Source: an uncultured Alphaproteobacteria bacterium (GTDB lineage Bacteria > Pseudomonadota > Alphaproteobacteria > RF32 > CAG-239). From it: DNA of 50,780 nt. Position 1 is the first letter of the stretch. Each line of letters begins with the position of its first letter. The notes under the pieces were generated by a model. That model was not told the DNA's origin. It saw only the letters and a list, made by a program, of their open reading frames with translations, and made no database searches. The position numbers and the translations under genes are program-made. The stretch lies in the NCBI GenBank assembly GCA_944391345.1, contig CALXTE010000013.1, positions 1-50,780 on the forward strand. Reading direction: 5' to 3'. Below, in pieces: positions 6,820 through 16,938 of this stretch.

Positions 6820-8160
6820 TTATTCAAAATACTGAATATACAGCCAGCCGCAGCTGATGGCGACGCTTATCAGCATGACCGGTATTGACCATTTCAAAAA
6901 CCGGATGAAGCTGATGTGGTTGCCGTGTCTTTGGGCCAAGCCGGCGACGATAACATTCGCCGAAGCTCCAATCAAGGTTCCGTTGCCGCCGAAGCATGCA
7001 CCGAGGGATAACGCCCACCATACCGGCATCATAGCCTCGCGGCCGCCTAAGTCGGCTTCCATGGATTTTATCATCGGAATCATGGTTGCTACAAACGGAA
7101 TGTTATCAATCGCGCTGGATACCAAAGCCGATACCCAAATGATTAAGAGCATGGTCTTGGATATGCTGCCTTCGGTCATCTTGATGAATTCTTGTCCGAG
7201 CAAGGTTAAAACACCGGTTTCTTCCAAGCCGTAGACAATGACAAACAAGCCTGAGAAAAAGAAGATTGTCGTCCAGTCAACCATGGCCAAGGCTTCAGCC
7301 GTTTTGGCTTCGCGTTCGTCGTGGCGATTGCCCCAAGTGTACAGCAAGAGCAAAACCGCAGCGCCGCAGATGGCAATCGTGCCGTTGGCAATATGCAGAT
7401 GCTCAGCTGAAATGAAGGCCGCAATAACCGTGAATAATACGACCAAGCATTTGGTCAGCAAGCCTTTGTCGGTGATGGCTTTGCGCTCATCAATTTTCAT
7501 AACCTCGGCTCTTTTCTTGAGGTCGGTTTTTAAGTGGCGGCCCCAGAAAAAGTCAAAAATCAGTACAATGACTATCATTGTGGTGATGACAACCGGTGTC
7601 AGCTCTTTGACAAAGTCCATAAATGACAAGTTAAGAGCAGACCCTAGCAAAATATTAGGAGGATCACCGATTAAGGTTGCGGTTCCACCGATATTTGATG
7701 AAAAGATTTCAAGAATCAAATAAGGGTAAGGGTTAACTTTGAGTTTTTTGGTAATTTGAAATGTTACCGGCACAATTAATAAAACGGTGGTAACATTGTC
7801 CAAAAAGGCCGAGAAAAAGGCCGTTACCAAAGCTAATACCGCTAATAATCCACGTGGGTTGGCTCTGACTTTTTTGGCTCCCCAAAAGGCGACGTATTGG
7901 AACATTCCTGATTTTTCGCAGATGCCGACAATCGTCATCATACCAATCAGGAGTGCCAAAGTGTTAAAGTCAATACCTTTTAAGGCTGTAGTCTGAGTTA
8001 AAATTCCTGAAAAAATCATAACGGCAGCCGCTAACAAAGCAACGACGGCGCGGTTTAATTTTTCCGTGAACAGAATCAGATAGCAGATGACCACGATTGC
8101 TGTGGCAACAATCTGCGGATTTAAGCCAAATATCAGATGTGAAGCTGTTGCTGCATCCAT
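6820..8160 (-). CDS. ArsB/NhaD-family ion permease (copy 1)
   Basis: A protein of 446 residues with about 11-12 membrane segments. It belongs to the ArsB/NhaD part of the ion-transporter superfamily (COG1055 type): the paired family motifs are FLDNVTTVLLIVPVTFQI followed by NIGGTATLIGDPPNILLG in the first half, and AIDNIPFVATMIP followed by FGGNGTLIGASANVI in the second half. This inverted-repeat arrangement of two DN..T/P loops is characteristic. Members exchange Na+ and H+ or move arsenite, citrate or other anions; the substrate cannot be read from the sequence, and the lack of ars genes nearby favours Na+/H+ antiport. A close paralog lies at 12585-13919. It stands alone on the minus strand. 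Confidence 0.85.
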   Translation of the reverse strand: MDAATASHLIFGLNPQIVATAIVVICYLILFTEKLNRAVVALLAAAVMIFSGILTQTTALKGIDFNTLALLIGMMTIVGICEKSGMFQYVAFWGAKKVRANPRGLLAVLALVTAFFSAFLDNVTTVLLIVPVTFQITKKLKVNPYPYLILEIFSSNIGGTATLIGDPPNILLGSALNLSFMDFVKELTPVVITTMIVIVLIFDFFWGRHLKTDLKKRAEVMKIDERKAITDKGLLTKCLVVLFTVIAAFISAEHLHIANGTIAICGAAVLLLLYTWGNRHDEREAKTAEALAMVDWTTIFFFSGLFVIVYGLEETGVLTLLGQEFIKMTEGSISKTMLLIIWVSALVSSAIDNIPFVATMIPMIKSMEADLGGREAMMPVWWALSLGACFGGNGTLIGASANVIVAGLAQRHGNHISFIRFLKWSIPVMLISVAISCGWLYIQYFE

Positions 8161-8255
8161 TTTGTATTTCCTTTATTTTCTATTTCTTAGATTGTTTTCT
8201 ACGGTTTTAGGTATAGTCCAGAGTTGCTAATAATCTCTTAATTTTAGATTTTTTG

Positions 8256-8284
8256 CAAAAAAAAGCTCCCAAAACGGGAGCTTA
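8256..8284 (-). terminator. Rho-independent terminator of the alpha/beta hydrolase gene
   Basis: On the minus strand a 6-bp stem (GCTCCC with GGGAGC) with a short loop is followed by eight T. Confidence 0.8.
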
Positions 8285-8298
8285 GCATGATGTTTTGA

Positions 8299-9099
8299 CT
8301 AGAAATTGTCGTCTTCGTCAGCAAAATCATCATCATTGAAATCATCGTCTTCAAAAGAATCGACTTGTTCGGTGCTCTCATCCTCAAGCATTAGCGGCGT
8401 ATTCTCTTCTTCAATCTCTGATTTGCGGCGGCGGCCACGGCGCTTTTTCTGCGGTTTTTTCTTTTGCAGGGCACCGATGATGTAGTTGCCGGCAATTTTG
8501 TAGAGGTCAACCAAGTGATTATTATACATATGATCGCCTTCTTCAATCATGGCGAAATCGACCTCAACATTTCTCTGGGTGTTTAAGCGGCGCGCCATGG
8601 TGGCAACACTGCTCGGATTGACAATCTCGTCTTTGCCGCCTTGAATGATTAATCCCGAGGTGGGGCAAGGGGCTAAAAATGTGAAGTCTTTTTCATTAGC
8701 CGGAGGAGAAATGGCGATAAAGTTGTTAATGTCCGGTCTTCTCATTAAAAGTTGCAGTCCAATCCAAGCACCAAAAGAATAACCGGCAATCCAGCATTGG
8801 CGCGCATCAGGGTTCATTGCTTGTAACCAATCAAGCGCGCTGGTGGCATCGGCTAATTCTCCGGGGCCGTCTTCAAACTCGCCTTGTGAGCGGCCGACGC
8901 TTCTGAAATTAAAGCGCAATACCGAAAAGCCCAAGTTTTGAAAACAACTGTACATGGTGTAAACCACTTTGTTGTTCATGGTGCCGCCGTATTGCGGGTG
9001 TGGGTGCAAGATTAAGGCAACCGGTGCCGTTGGGTTGCTGCTTTGGTGGTAGCGTCCCTCTAATCTGCCGGCGTGTCCGTTGAATATTACTTCGCTCAT
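8299..9099 (-). CDS. Alpha/beta hydrolase (COG2945-like) with charged C-terminal tail
   Basis: A protein of 266 residues. The hydrolase core (about 1-205) has HPHPQYGGTMNN near the oxyanion region, the nucleophile elbow GYSFGA (Ser about residue 107), an acidic residue in QGGKDEIV and a catalytic His in EGDHMYNNH. This matches the small COG2945 family of predicted serine hydrolases of unknown substrate. The last ~55 residues are an unusual extension: a Lys/Arg-rich stretch (KKKPQKKRRGRRRK) then a run of Asp/Glu ending DDNF, probably disordered and possibly used for binding. It is transcribed divergently from cysE with its own terminator. Confidence 0.85.
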   Translation of the reverse strand: MSEVIFNGHAGRLEGRYHQSSNPTAPVALILHPHPQYGGTMNNKVVYTMYSCFQNLGFSVLRFNFRSVGRSQGEFEDGPGELADATSALDWLQAMNPDARQCWIAGYSFGAWIGLQLLMRRPDINNFIAISPPANEKDFTFLAPCPTSGLIIQGGKDEIVNPSSVATMARRLNTQRNVEVDFAMIEEGDHMYNNHLVDLYKIAGNYIIGALQKKKPQKKRRGRRRKSEIEEENTPLMLEDESTEQVDSFEDDDFNDDDFADEDDNF

Positions 9100-9206
9100 T
9101 TATTTTTTCTCTTATTAAGATTAATTTAGTACAGTTGTGCTAGAGTTTACTTCAGCAATACTATATAAATTGTTAATTTTCTTCAATTAAGGAAGCATAA
9201 CACAAA

Positions 9207-9887
9207 ATGGAATCGAATTTCAAGATGATTCAGCAAGACATTGATGCCGTGTTGGGGCGTGATCCTGCTACTAAAAGCAAATTAGAAGCTATTCTTTGTT
9301 CGTCAGGGCTTCATGCTATTGTTTTTCATAGATTTAATCATTGGTTGTGGCAAAATAATTTTAGGCTGACGGCACGCTTTCTTTCTCAGGTTTCTCGTTT
9401 TTTGACCGGAATTGAGATTCATCCGGGGGCGCGAATCGGGAAAGCCTTTTTTATTGACCATGGAATGGGCGTGGTGATTGGTGAAACGACCGAAATCGGT
9501 GATAATGTAACGCTTTATCATGATGTGACGCTGGGCGGTACAACGGTTTTTGATAAAAACGGAAAGGTGACGACCAAACGGCATCCGACAATCGGTAATA
9601 ATGTGATTATCGGTTCCGGCGCACAGGTTCTTGGGCCGATTGTTATCGGTGATAATGTTAAAATCGGGTCAAATGCGATTGTGACCAAAGATGTGGCGCC
9701 TAATACAACGGTTATCGGCATGGCGGCGCATCATGTGGCAGAGCTTCGGAATTCTCGGTCTAAAAAGCAAAAATTTGCGGCTTATGGCTTGGTTAATGAT
9801 GTGAAAGATCCGCTGGAAACAAAATTATCTGAGCTTGAGGCTGAAATTAAGACCCTAAAATCCGAATTAAAAGAGCTGAAAAAATGA
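9207..9887 (+). CDS. cysE: Serine O-acetyltransferase
   Basis: A protein of 226 residues transferring acetyl from acetyl-CoA to L-serine, the first step of cysteine synthesis, in the cytoplasm. The N-terminal helical domain is short. The left-handed beta-helix follows, with [40 protein letters not shown] and hexapeptide repeats through [13 protein letters not shown]. The catalytic Asp-His pair lies in the IDHG region. The C-terminus is a coiled-coil tail ([17 protein letters not shown]) where many CysE proteins carry the CysK-binding Ile, which is absent here. Its stop overlaps the mnmA start by 4 nt (ATGA), so the two are translationally coupled; both concern sulfur metabolism. Confidence 0.93.
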   Translation: MESNFKMIQQDIDAVLGRDPATKSKLEAILCSSGLHAIVFHRFNHWLWQNNFRLTARFLSQVSRFLTGIEIHPGARIGKAFFIDHGMGVVIGETTEIGDNVTLYHDVTLGGTTVFDKNGKVTTKRHPTIGNNVIIGSGAQVLGPIVIGDNVKIGSNAIVTKDVAPNTTVIGMAAHHVAELRNSRSKKQKFAAYGLVNDVKDPLETKLSELEAEIKTLKSELKELKK

Positions 9888-10981
9888 TTGATTTACCGTT
9901 ACTTGTTCCTGATAAAAAGCCGGCAGAGGTGAAAGTTTGCGTGGCGATGTCCGGCGGTGTAGATAGTACGACGGCCGTCCTTTTGCTCAAACAAGCCGGA
10001 TATGAGGTTTTTGGCATGACGCTTGATTTGTTGCAAGCGCCTTATGAGCCGATTTATAGCTCGATTGCCGATGCAGCCAAGGTGGCGGAGCAAATCGGGA
10101 TTTCTCATTATTATGTTGATGCCAAAGCTGAATTTAAGCGCGATGTGGTTGATTATTTTGCCGAATCTTATCTTAATGGTGAAACGCCGTCACCTTGCAT
10201 TCTTTGTAATCGTTATCTGAAACTCGGCCTTTTGATTGATAAAGCGCGCGCGCTTGGGGCTGATGTGGTGGTGACCGGTCATTATGCCGATATTTTACTC
10301 ACTCATCATGGGGTCGAGTTGCATCGTGCTAAAGATTTGGTACGGGATCAAAGCTATTTTTTGAGCTTGGTGGGTAAAGAAAATTTGCAGATGTTGCGTT
10401 GCCCCTTGGCAGCATTTTCTAAAGAAGATACACGCAAGCTTGTTCAAGAGGCAGGTATTGAAATTTTTAATAAGCCGGATAGTCAAGATATTTGTTTTGT
10501 TTCTCAAGGAAAATATGCCGAGCTTATCCATAAGCTTCGTCCTGATTTCTTGCTGAAAAAAGGAGATATTGTGACAACAGACGGACGCGTTTTGGGGCAG
10601 CATAACGGTATTATTCATTATACGGTCGGGCAGCGCCGCGGATTGGGAATCGGGGGTGGGCCGATTTATTATGTGTTGCGGCTTGATGCCTTGAAAAATC
10701 AGGTTGTGGTTGGGTCTTATGATGAATTGAAATGTACCAAGGTGTTTTTGCGTGATGTAAACTGGTTGGGCGAAGAACAACCGGATGTTTTATCCTGCGA
10801 AGTAAAACTCCGCTCACGGCAAAATTTGGTGGCGGCAGAGGTTAAATTTTTTGCAAAAAATCGGGCAGAGGTTTCTTTGCTCGGCGATTTTTACGGGGCA
10901 GCGGCCGGACAAGGCGGTTGTTTTTATGTTGGTTCCCGCGTTTTGGGTGGCGGTATTATTGAAAATGTAACTGAAGTGTAA
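9884..10981 (+). CDS. mnmA: tRNA-specific 2-thiouridylase MnmA
   Basis: A protein of 365 residues that thiolates U34 of tRNAs for Lys, Glu and Gln, using ATP and persulfide sulfur. The PP-loop AMSGGVDST is near residue 23. The two catalytic cysteines are in SPCILCN (about 104) and SQDICFV (about 203). The C-terminal beta-barrel begins after [11 protein letters not shown]. It overlaps cysE by 4 nt. In this organism cysteine supply and tRNA thiolation therefore appear co-expressed. Confidence 0.95.
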   Translation: MIDLPLLVPDKKPAEVKVCVAMSGGVDSTTAVLLLKQAGYEVFGMTLDLLQAPYEPIYSSIADAAKVAEQIGISHYYVDAKAEFKRDVVDYFAESYLNGETPSPCILCNRYLKLGLLIDKARALGADVVVTGHYADILLTHHGVELHRAKDLVRDQSYFLSLVGKENLQMLRCPLAAFSKEDTRKLVQEAGIEIFNKPDSQDICFVSQGKYAELIHKLRPDFLLKKGDIVTTDGRVLGQHNGIIHYTVGQRRGLGIGGGPIYYVLRLDALKNQVVVGSYDELKCTKVFLRDVNWLGEEQPDVLSCEVKLRSRQNLVAAEVKFFAKNRAEVSLLGDFYGAAAGQGGCFYVGSRVLGGGIIENVTEV

Positions 10982-11038
10982 CTTTTTTTTAGTGATTTTT
11001 TGTGATATTATTAGTTAAAGGCGGCTCAGGAGGGCATT

Positions 11039-11665
11039 ATGAAAAGTATTTGGTATATTGCGGCACTGCTCATGGGAATAGGTATTTCTTGCAATGCTTA
11101 TGCTTTGCCGGCAAATCCTTGGGCGGCTCCGGCTCAATCTGCCTCCGAAAATACAAAGACTTTGCCTAGTAATCCTTGGGCTGCAAAAAAAACTCTGCCG
11201 CAGGTCGATTATTCTAATCAGGCTGTTCAGCAGCAGAACAGAAACTCTGTGTCGATGGAAAATAGGCAGGTTTCTGAAAAAGCAGATGAAGAAAAACAAG
11301 AGGAGCAAAGTCTTAGACAGCAGCTGCAGGAATTGAACGAAACCTATGGACCGGATATCAGAAGAGCATCGCAAGAGTATAAAAATAAGTTTTCTGACGG
11401 TATGGATGCGGTTGAAGATGCTTCGGCCGATTATAGCAAAAGAATTCAAAAAGGTTATAAAAATGTTGCCGATACGACCAAGGCTTACGGAAAAAAGATA
11501 AAAGACGGTTATAATGATATGGTCGATACGGCGGAAGATTATGGGCGCAAGATTAAAAACGGTTATAATAGTGCCGTCAGCACGGTTAAGTATTATGGAA
11601 GAAAGCTGAAAAGCAGCTTCAGAACACTTGGAAAAGAGCTATCGTCATTAAAAGGTGGGCTTTGA
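11039..11665 (+). CDS. Exported repeat protein of unknown function
   Basis: A protein of 208 residues with a signal peptide (MKSIWYIAALLMGIGISCNA, cleavage near YA). Two N-P-W-A-A motifs follow (about residues 26 and 43), then a Gln/Glu-rich coiled-coil-prone segment. The C-terminal third holds about four copies of an 18-residue repeat of the form YGKKIKDGYNDMVDTAED, rich in Lys and Tyr with amphipathic helical character. The start is supported by AGGAGGG about 5 nt upstream. No family is recognised. A periplasmic or envelope-associated helical protein is inferred. Confidence 0.75.
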   Translation: MKSIWYIAALLMGIGISCNAYALPANPWAAPAQSASENTKTLPSNPWAAKKTLPQVDYSNQAVQQQNRNSVSMENRQVSEKADEEKQEEQSLRQQLQELNETYGPDIRRASQEYKNKFSDGMDAVEDASADYSKRIQKGYKNVADTTKAYGKKIKDGYNDMVDTAEDYGRKIKNGYNSAVSTVKYYGRKLKSSFRTLGKELSSLKGGL

Positions 11666-11719
11666 TTTGAAAAGTTTGTCATGGTGGGGGTGTCAGTGAT
11701 GATGCCCCTTTAATTTTTA

Positions 11720-11748
11720 TTGACGATTTTTTTATATTGCGCTTAAAT
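11720..11748 (+). promoter_or_regulatory. Putative sigma70 promoter for the TrmJ-like gene
   Basis: TTGACG and TTAAAT are separated by 17 nt, 40 nt upstream of the start codon. Confidence 0.4.
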
Positions 11749-11787
11749 CAGCGAAAAGTTTGTTTTTGGAAAAAAAGGAATTAGAGC

Positions 11788-12504
11788 ATGAAGCCGGTTG
11801 TGATTTTGGTTTGTCCGCAGATGTGTGAAAATGTCGGTATGGCCGCGCGTGCCATGATGAACTGCGGGCTTGATGACATGCGTTTGGTTAATCCGCGAGA
11901 AAATCATCTTGACGACAAGGCGATTGCAGCTTCTTCGGGTGCAGAGCGAATCTTGCAACAGGCAAAGGTTTTTAGCTCAACGGCGGAAGCCGTGGCGGAT
12001 TTAAACTTGCTTTATGCTTCTACCGCTCGGCGCCGTAATATGGTCAAAACGGTGGAAACCGCTCAAGCCGCGGCGCATGAAATCGTGGAAAAGGCTACTC
12101 AAGGTGTGCGGTCAGGAATTTTATTTGGTCCTGAGAGAACAGGGCTGCATAACGATGATGTGGCTTTGGCCGATAAAATTATTGAAATTCCGCTGAATCC
12201 GGAGCATTGCTCACTTAATTTGTCGCAGGCGGTTTTGTTGGTGAGTTATGAATGGTATAAAACGCAGGTTAATGTTCCCGACGTGCAGATGGTGACAAAT
12301 AACGGTGTATTGGCCAGCAAAGAAAAGCTTTATCATTTTTTTGACTTTTTAGAGAGCAAGCTAAAAGATTGTCGCGCATTTCAAGATGATGAAAAACGTC
12401 CGAAAATGTTGATTAATCTGCATAATATCTTTTTACGCGGAGAGTTGACCGAGCAAGAGCTTAATACGCTTTACGGAATTGTGACTTATCTCTCTTCTCA
12501 TTAG
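11788..12504 (+). CDS. trmJ: TrmJ-like tRNA/rRNA 2'-O-methyltransferase (SPOUT family)
   Basis: A protein of 238 residues. The start PVVILVCPQMCENVGMAARAM matches TrmJ/TrmH group enzymes, which methylate the 2'-O of a tRNA nucleotide (position 32 for TrmJ) using S-adenosylmethionine bound in a trefoil knot. Knot motifs are GILFGPERTGLHNDD (about 113) and IPLNPEHCSLNLSQAV (about 135), with the conserved Ser-Leu-N-L-S-Q-A. The C-terminal helical extension resembles that of TrmJ. It is a single gene with its own putative promoter. The family call is firm; the exact target nucleotide is inferred. Confidence 0.85.
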   Translation: MKPVVILVCPQMCENVGMAARAMMNCGLDDMRLVNPRENHLDDKAIAASSGAERILQQAKVFSSTAEAVADLNLLYASTARRRNMVKTVETAQAAAHEIVEKATQGVRSGILFGPERTGLHNDDVALADKIIEIPLNPEHCSLNLSQAVLLVSYEWYKTQVNVPDVQMVTNNGVLASKEKLYHFFDFLESKLKDCRAFQDDEKRPKMLINLHNIFLRGELTEQELNTLYGIVTYLSSH

Positions 12505-12584
12505 AATGGTCGGTGGTTAACGAATTTTTTCCTATTCTGCGCTTATACTAGCGCCACTGTTACTATGTTTTAAGGAGAAAGCCT

Positions 12585-13919
12585 ATGCACGGAGCAGAAT
12601 TTGTTTCGCCGGAGGCGGTTATTTTTGGCTGGAATCCGATGATTGTGGCCAGTGTTATTTTAATCATCAGCTATATTATTTTATTTACAGAAAAAGTTAA
12701 TCGTGCCGTTGTGGCGCTGACTGGTGCTTGTGTTATGATCTTTTGCGGGGTGTTGACGCAAAGCACGGCTATTCAGGGAATTGATTTTAATACCTTGGCG
12801 CTGCTTATCGGTATGATGATCGTGGTCGGAATTTGTGAAAAGTCCGGCATGTTTCAATATGTGGCCATTTGGGGGGCACAGCAAGTTAAGGCCAGTCCGC
12901 GCGGATTGATGGCGGTTTTGGCGCTGGTTACGGCAGTGTTCTCGGCGTTTTTGGATAATGTGACGACGGTGCTTTTAATCGTTCCGGTCACTTTCCAGAT
13001 TACGCGTAAGCTTCGTATTAATCCTTATCCTTATTTGATTTTGGAGATTTTTGCCTCGAATATCGGTGGAACGGCGACCTTAATCGGTGATCCGCCTAAT
13101 ATTTTGCTGGGGTCTGCTCTTAATCTGTCATTTATGGATTTTCTCTATGAGCTGACTCCTGTTGTGACGGTCACTATGCTTGTTCTTATCGGGGTTTTTG
13201 ATTTTGCTTACGGGCGGCATATGAAAACCGATATGAAGCGTCGTGCCGAGGTTATGCGTATTGATAAGCGCCAGTCGATTACCGACAAGGTTTTGCTGAC
13301 AAAATGTTTGGTGGTTTTGTTTGGCGTTATCTTGGGCTTTATTGGTGCTGAGCATTTGCATATTGCAAACGGTACTATCGCTTTGTTTGGTGCGACAATC
13401 GCGATGTTGCTCTATACGTGGGGCAATCGTCATGATGAGCGTGAAGCCAAAACAGCGGAAATTTTTACGCTGGTTGACTGGACGACCATCTTTTTCTTTG
13501 CCGGGTTGTTTGCCATTGTTTATGGCTTGGAAGAAACAGGCGTGCTCCTCTTGCTCGGAAATAAGTTTGTTGAGCTGACTGATGGCAGTATTGATAAAGC
13601 CGTGTTCCTCGTTATGTGGGTATCAGCCTTTGTTTCAACCGCGATTGACAATATCCCGTTTGTGGCAACCATGATTCCGGTTTTGAAATCCATGGAGCCG
13701 GGGATGGGCGGTCGCGAAGCCATGATGCCGGTTTGGTGGGCTTTGTCCCTCGGGTCATGCTTTGGCGGAAACGGCTCGCTTATTGCTGCTTCGGCCAATG
13801 TTATTGTGGCCGGTATGGCGCAACGCGAAGGAACGCCAATCTCGTTTATCGGGTTTTTGAAGTGGTCAATTCCGGTGATGATTGGCTCGGTGCTCATTGC
13901 ATCACTCAAGTTTATGTGA
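12585..13919 (+). CDS. ArsB/NhaD-family ion permease (copy 2)
   Basis: A protein of 444 residues, closely similar over its full length to the permease encoded at 6820-8160, including FLDNVTTVLLIVPVTFQI, NIGGTATLIGDPPNILLG, AIDNIPFVATMIP and FGGNGSLIAASANVI. It is slightly shorter at the C-terminus, and the second motif has Ala where copy 1 has Gly (LIAAS versus LIGAS). The SD AAGGAG precedes the ATG. The two copies lie on opposite strands about 4.4 kb apart, which points to an old duplication with retention of both, perhaps with different expression or ion preference. Confidence 0.85.
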   Translation: MHGAEFVSPEAVIFGWNPMIVASVILIISYIILFTEKVNRAVVALTGACVMIFCGVLTQSTAIQGIDFNTLALLIGMMIVVGICEKSGMFQYVAIWGAQQVKASPRGLMAVLALVTAVFSAFLDNVTTVLLIVPVTFQITRKLRINPYPYLILEIFASNIGGTATLIGDPPNILLGSALNLSFMDFLYELTPVVTVTMLVLIGVFDFAYGRHMKTDMKRRAEVMRIDKRQSITDKVLLTKCLVVLFGVILGFIGAEHLHIANGTIALFGATIAMLLYTWGNRHDEREAKTAEIFTLVDWTTIFFFAGLFAIVYGLEETGVLLLLGNKFVELTDGSIDKAVFLVMWVSAFVSTAIDNIPFVATMIPVLKSMEPGMGGREAMMPVWWALSLGSCFGGNGSLIAASANVIVAGMAQREGTPISFIGFLKWSIPVMIGSVLIASLKFM

Positions 13920-13928
13920 TGTTTTTTC

Positions 13929-13966
13929 AAAAAAAAGCCGGAAAATTTCCGGCTTTTGCTTTTTTT
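13929..13966. terminator. Rho-independent terminator
   Basis: An 11-bp stem (AAAGCCGGAAA with TTTCCGGCTTT) is followed by T-rich DNA downstream of the second permease gene. Confidence 0.85.
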
Positions 13967-13990
13967 TTTGAGTTTTTTCTTAGATTCTTG

Positions 13991-14018
13991 TTGACAGAGC
14001 GAAAAAGTTATGTATATT
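13991..14018 (+). promoter_or_regulatory. Sigma70 promoter of the rplU operon
   Basis: A perfect -35 TTGACA and a TATATT -10 are separated by 16 nt, about 48 nt upstream of rplU. Confidence 0.65.
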
Positions 14019-14065
14019 GCAAGTCAAAGATTTGTGTTTAATCTAAATTTTTGGATGGTTTAAAA

Positions 14066-14368
14066 ATGTACGCAGTAATTAAAACAGGCGGAAAACAGTA
14101 TAAAGTTTCGACCGGTGATGTCTTGAAAGTCGAAAAACTGGCCGCCGAAGAAGGTAAAGAAGTTATTTTTAACGAAGTTTTGGCTTTGGATAATACTGTC
14201 GGCACGCCTTTGGTTGAAGGTGCTTCGGTTAAAGCTACTGTTTTGAAACAGGCTAAAGATGCTAAAGTTATTATCTTCAAAAAGAAAAGAAGACAAAATT
14301 ATCGTCGTAAAAACGGCCACAGACAGCAAATTACGCTGGTTAAAATTACCGATATTTGTGGCAAATAG
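14066..14368 (+). CDS. rplU: 50S ribosomal protein bL21
   Basis: A protein of 100 residues, a 23S-rRNA-binding component of the large subunit. It has the family start [14 protein letters not shown] and the C-terminal signature [19 protein letters not shown] five codons upstream would also open the frame, but the ATG at 14066 is the family start. It is first of rplU-rpmA-obgE-rsfS, the usual bacterial order. Confidence 0.96.
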   Translation: MYAVIKTGGKQYKVSTGDVLKVEKLAAEEGKEVIFNEVLALDNTVGTPLVEGASVKATVLKQAKDAKVIIFKKKRRQNYRRKNGHRQQITLVKITDICGK

Positions 14369-14390
14369 TTAGAATTAAGGAGAATTTGTT

Positions 14391-14645
14391 ATGGCACATA
14401 AGAAATCAGGCGGTAGCTCTTCTAACGGGCGCGACTCCATCGGACGTCGTTTGGGCTTGAAAAAATCCGGCGGTCAGGCTGTTATCCCCGGAAACATCAT
14501 TATTCGTCAGCGTGGTACTCAGTATCATGCCGGTGATAATGTCGGTATGGGTAAAGATCATACTCTGTTTGCAACGGCTGAAGGTAAAGTTCAGTTTGCA
14601 AAGAGCGGTACCCGTACGATTGTTTCTGTTGTGACAGAAGACTAG
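14391..14645 (+). CDS. rpmA: 50S ribosomal protein bL27
   Basis: A protein of 84 residues whose N-terminal tail reaches the peptidyl-transferase centre. The start [16 protein letters not shown] is the normal Gram-negative form with no cleavable Firmicutes-type extension; [16 protein letters not shown] follows. An SD (AAGGAG) precedes it. It sits 22 nt after rplU. Confidence 0.96.
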   Translation: MAHKKSGGSSSNGRDSIGRRLGLKKSGGQAVIPGNIIIRQRGTQYHAGDNVGMGKDHTLFATAEGKVQFAKSGTRTIVSVVTED

Positions 14646-14657
14646 TACTCGGTTTGA

Positions 14658-15791
<1,134 letters not shown>

Positions 15792-15800
15792 GGAGTAAAA

Positions 15801-16178
15801 ATGGTGGTTAAAGCGGCTGTAAATAATATAAATGATGTTAAAGATGACGACAGAATCGTCGAGATTGTTACCAAAACGCTTGATGACAATAAGGCTGAAG
15901 ATGTTGTGGTTATGGATTTGAAAGGCAAAACCTCAATCGCCAGCTATATGGTGATTGCCAGCGGAACATCGCAGCGTCATGTGGCTTCTTTGGCTGAAAA
16001 GGTGCAAGAAAATCTTAAAAAAGCCGGTTATAAGTCAACGGTTGAAGGGGCGGAAAAAGCCGACTGGGTGTTGATTGATGCTTTTGATGTTATCGTTCAT
16101 CTCTTCAAGCCGGAAGTGCGTGATTTTTACAGCATTGAGAAAATGTGGAGCAGTGTTGCCGAAATCCGCAAGATTTAG
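15801..16178 (+). CDS. rsfS: Ribosomal silencing factor RsfS
   Basis: A protein of 125 residues that binds bL14 and blocks subunit joining during starvation. The signature motifs are VVMDLKGKTSIASYMVIASGTSQRH, here seen around residues 37-60, then WVLIDAFDVIVHLF and RDFYSIEKMW. It follows obgE by 9 nt, so the two are probably co-transcribed. In many bacteria rlmH follows directly; here a gene of unknown function intervenes. Confidence 0.95.
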   Translation: MVVKAAVNNINDVKDDDRIVEIVTKTLDDNKAEDVVVMDLKGKTSIASYMVIASGTSQRHVASLAEKVQENLKKAGYKSTVEGAEKADWVLIDAFDVIVHLFKPEVRDFYSIEKMWSSVAEIRKI

Positions 16179-16188
16179 TTCCTTTTGA

Positions 16189-16216
16189 GAATCGCCCTTT
16201 GTGGCGATTTTTTTTG
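16189..16216 (+). terminator. Rho-independent terminator after rsfS
   Basis: Stem ATCGCC/GGCGAT with a 6-nt loop and eight T closes the rplU operon. Confidence 0.85.
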
Positions 16217-16252
16217 TGGATGATTTGCAAAAGAAAAGTAAGTAAATTTATA

Positions 16253-16280
16253 TTGACAAAAAATGTTTTTAGTCTATATT
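16253..16280 (+). promoter_or_regulatory. Sigma70 promoter
   Basis: TTGACA and TATATT are separated by 16 nt, the same pair of hexamers as in the rplU promoter, about 43 nt before the next gene. Confidence 0.65.
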
Positions 16281-16322
16281 GGGTGCGATATTTTTTATTA
16301 TTAACTCAAAACATATATTCAT

Positions 16323-16931
16323 ATGAATTATTCTGAAAAAATTGCGGCGGTGCGGCGTTATCCTTATGCAGCTATGGAAGTGCGCGAGAAAAAAATTGAG
16401 CTTTTGAAAAATTTGCAAAAGCTTGCGAAGTCTTGGTCGAATGAGAAGCTTTTGGCTTATGCTCGGAAAATGCATCCGTTGTTGCGTGGCTCGGAGATTT
16501 ATTGCTCCTTCTTTGATGATGACAAACTTGCTAACTATTTGTTGGGTGAAGAGCATTTTCGTCGGCATCAACGGTTGATTAAGCGCTATGGAAAATTGCT
16601 CTTTTGGATGAAGCAAGTTCCGCTTTATTGTCCATTGTCGGAAGGGCAAAAGATTTTGCAAGAAGCATCGGGACTGGTGGAATTAAGACGTGTTACGACT
16701 TATTATGATTCGGACTATTCTCCGGCGGTTTTGCGTCCGACGATTGCCGATGCAATTATCCAATGTCCGAAAGATATTTTGAAGCAAGTCGTGGCCTTTG
16801 AATTTGTGGCGCCGTCAAGTAATGCAAAAGACTGCTACGATGAGGTGCTGGGTATGCATGTGTTGACAACCGTGTATTATACCGGTGTTGTTCCGCAAGA
16901 AATTGCCGAACAAAAAGTGTCGTTGTATTAA
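16323..16931 (+). CDS. Conserved-looking protein of unknown function
   Basis: A protein of 202 residues, soluble, with no signal peptide. It is Lys/Arg-rich and helical in its first half and ends in a segment with two possible beta-strand stretches. No family is recognised. It has its own strong promoter and terminator, so it is an independent unit inserted between rsfS and rlmH. Its codon use resembles its neighbours. ATG start; no strong ribosome-binding site is visible, which leaves the start somewhat uncertain. Confidence 0.7.
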   Translation: MNYSEKIAAVRRYPYAAMEVREKKIELLKNLQKLAKSWSNEKLLAYARKMHPLLRGSEIYCSFFDDDKLANYLLGEEHFRRHQRLIKRYGKLLFWMKQVPLYCPLSEGQKILQEASGLVELRRVTTYYDSDYSPAVLRPTIADAIIQCPKDILKQVVAFEFVAPSSNAKDCYDEVLGMHVLTTVYYTGVVPQEIAEQKVSLY

Positions 16932-16938
16932 AGTTATC

